Positions 6,658-7,377 of a DNA stretch of 7,377 nt are shown here, one piece after another. Numbering within the stretch: position 1 is the first letter of the stretch; the number at the start of each line of letters is the position of its first letter. The notes below the pieces were generated by a model. It did not search any database. It had not been told where the DNA came from and saw nothing but the letters and a program-made list of their open reading frames with translations. The position numbers and the translations under genes are program-made. The DNA is from an uncultured Chloroflexota bacterium (GTDB lineage: Bacteria > Chloroflexota > Anaerolineae > Aggregatilineales > Phototrophicaceae), in contig CAIVEA010000719.1 in NCBI GenBank assembly GCA_903904765.1, forward strand, positions 1 to 7,377. Direction: 5' to 3'.

Positions 6658-6669
6658 GAGTCAACCGCC
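6640..6669. repeat. Inverted repeat between fabH and tRNA-Lys, overlapping the promoter
   Basis: GGCGGTT (6640-6646) and AACCGCC (6663-6669) form a 7-bp stem with a 16-base loop. In the minus direction it follows the fabH stop by nine bases but lacks a run of T, so it is a weak terminator at best. The -35 of the tRNA promoter lies inside the loop and one arm lies in the promoter spacer, so it may instead be an operator or have no function. Confidence 0.55.
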
Positions 6670-6678
6670 CCACATTCG

Positions 6679-7377
6679 CTACTGAAGTACGCTGGCGGCC
6701 TCCGGTGCGCTCTGCGCCGCGCCAACCTTCGCGCCCATCCGCATCACCGCGCCCGCCCACGACAGACCGGAGCCGAACGCCACCATACCCGTCACATCGC
6801 CAGCCTTCAAGCGCCCTTCTTCGATGGCCTCCACCAGCGCCAGCGGGATCGAGGCCGCCGAGGTGTTGCCATACTTGTGCAGGTTCACAAAGAACTTCTC
6901 CAGCGGCAAATTCAAGCTACGTGCCGCCGTTTCGATAATGCGTAGATTGGCCTGATGCGGAATCACCAGATCAAGATCATTCACGCTCATACCGGCCTGC
7001 GTGGTGATATTGGTCAGGCACGAGGTCAGCTTGCGAACCGCGAACTTGAACACTTCCTGTCCGTTCATGCGGATGTAGTGTTCGCGCTGGTCAACCACCT
7101 TCTGCGAAAGCGGATTAGCCGTCCCGCCGCCGGGAACCCACAGGTTATAGGCCTGCCCGCCGTCCGACCCCAGCTCGAACGCCATCACGCCTGCATTGGT
7201 TGTGGATGGCTGAATGACCACTGCGGCGGCAGCATCCCCGAACAAAATGCAAGTGCTGCGATCGGTATAATCCAGCGCATACGAGATGAGTTCAACGCCG
7301 ATCACCAGAATATTCTTATACGCGCCCGTCTGGATAAACTGATCGCCCGTCACCAGCGCGTACACCCATCCCGAACA
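6679..7377 (-). CDS. fabH: Beta-ketoacyl-ACP synthase III (partial, N-terminus outside window)
   Basis: The open frame covers the last 232 residues and enters from the right edge at TGT (7377-7375), which is the catalytic Cys in CSGWVYALVTGDQF. From there the family pattern is complete: FGDAAAAVVI, His141 in VIPHQANLRII, Asn171 in KYGNTSAASIPLA (numbered from that Cys), and the closing FGSGLSWAGAVMRMG. These make the Cys-His-Asn triad of KAS III, which condenses a starter acyl-CoA with malonyl-ACP to begin fatty-acid synthesis in the cytosol. Roughly 110 N-terminal residues should lie outside, judging by the usual length of about 330. The last 18 or so residues after the final strand are a short Ala-rich extension. 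The GTG at 7365 is only an internal codon, not the start. Starter preference (acetyl or branched) cannot be read from this. Confidence 0.95.
   Translation of the reverse strand, partial: CSGWVYALVTGDQFIQTGAYKNILVIGVELISYALDYTDRSTCILFGDAAAAVVIQPSTTNAGVMAFELGSDGGQAYNLWVPGGGTANPLSQKVVDQREHYIRMNGQEVFKFAVRKLTSCLTNITTQAGMSVNDLDLVIPHQANLRIIETAARSLNLPLEKFFVNLHKYGNTSAASIPLALVEAIEEGRLKAGDVTGMVAFGSGLSWAGAVMRMGAKVGAAQSAPEAASVLQ

Noticed and set aside
6299..6760. A 153-codon minus-strand frame overlapping the DHFR-like gene end, tRNA and fabH end
   Set aside because: It crosses a well-supported tRNA and terminator and is antisense to the DHFR-like gene, with no recognisable domain.

Overview
This window reads as ordinary chromosomal DNA from a bacterium. 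Visible sigma-70-like promoter elements, an intrinsic terminator and Shine-Dalgarno-like sites all fit that. The gene content suggests Chloroflexota (Anaerolineae-like): a eukaryote-type Ser/Thr kinase with an accessory C-terminal sensor-like region, and a GT39/DUF2142-like membrane protein whose tail holds two beta-sandwich domains. The taxonomic guess comes from recalled family distributions, not from a database search. There is no CRISPR array, transposase, integrase, plasmid or phage gene.

Layout. (1) 1-1819, minus strand: a large Ser/Thr kinase gene that runs off the left edge. The frame is open for 606 codons and has an atypical HGDITPRN catalytic loop and a degenerate von Willebrand A-like C-terminal region. 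(2) 1820-2281: a divergent intergenic region. It contains a 57-base near-identical copy of the translation start region of the gene at 4511. (3) 2282-4477, plus: a 731-residue multi-pass membrane protein, GT-C/DUF2142-like. (4) 4511-5152, plus: a dienelactone-hydrolase-family alpha/beta hydrolase with a Ser nucleophile. (5) 5166-5844, plus: a conserved hypothetical gene with a DinB-like C-terminus, broken by an in-frame TGA (where the family is recalled to have Trp) and by a +1 frameshift in a G run. (6) 5879-6475, plus: a dihydrofolate-reductase-family (RibD C-terminal-like) protein. (7) 6505-6657, minus: a compact tRNA-Lys(CUU) unit with promoter, tRNA and intrinsic terminator. (8) 6679-7377, minus: fabH, cut by the right edge exactly at the catalytic cysteine codon.

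The plus-strand genes from 2282 to 6475 lie 13 to 34 bases apart and could be co-transcribed. They do not form a recognisable pathway: the last three look like small soluble accessory enzymes. Two of them (the broken gene and the DHFR-like gene) share an almost identical start leader. The direct repeat at 2031-2087 and 4501-4557, together with the lower GC of the membrane-protein gene, suggests this gene was placed between a promoter-proximal remnant and the intact hydrolase gene by a fairly recent duplication or insertion.

No clearly new multi-gene system is visible. The items most worth following up are the repeat-flanked membrane-protein gene, the kinase with its degenerate vWA-like tail, and the doubly broken conserved gene.
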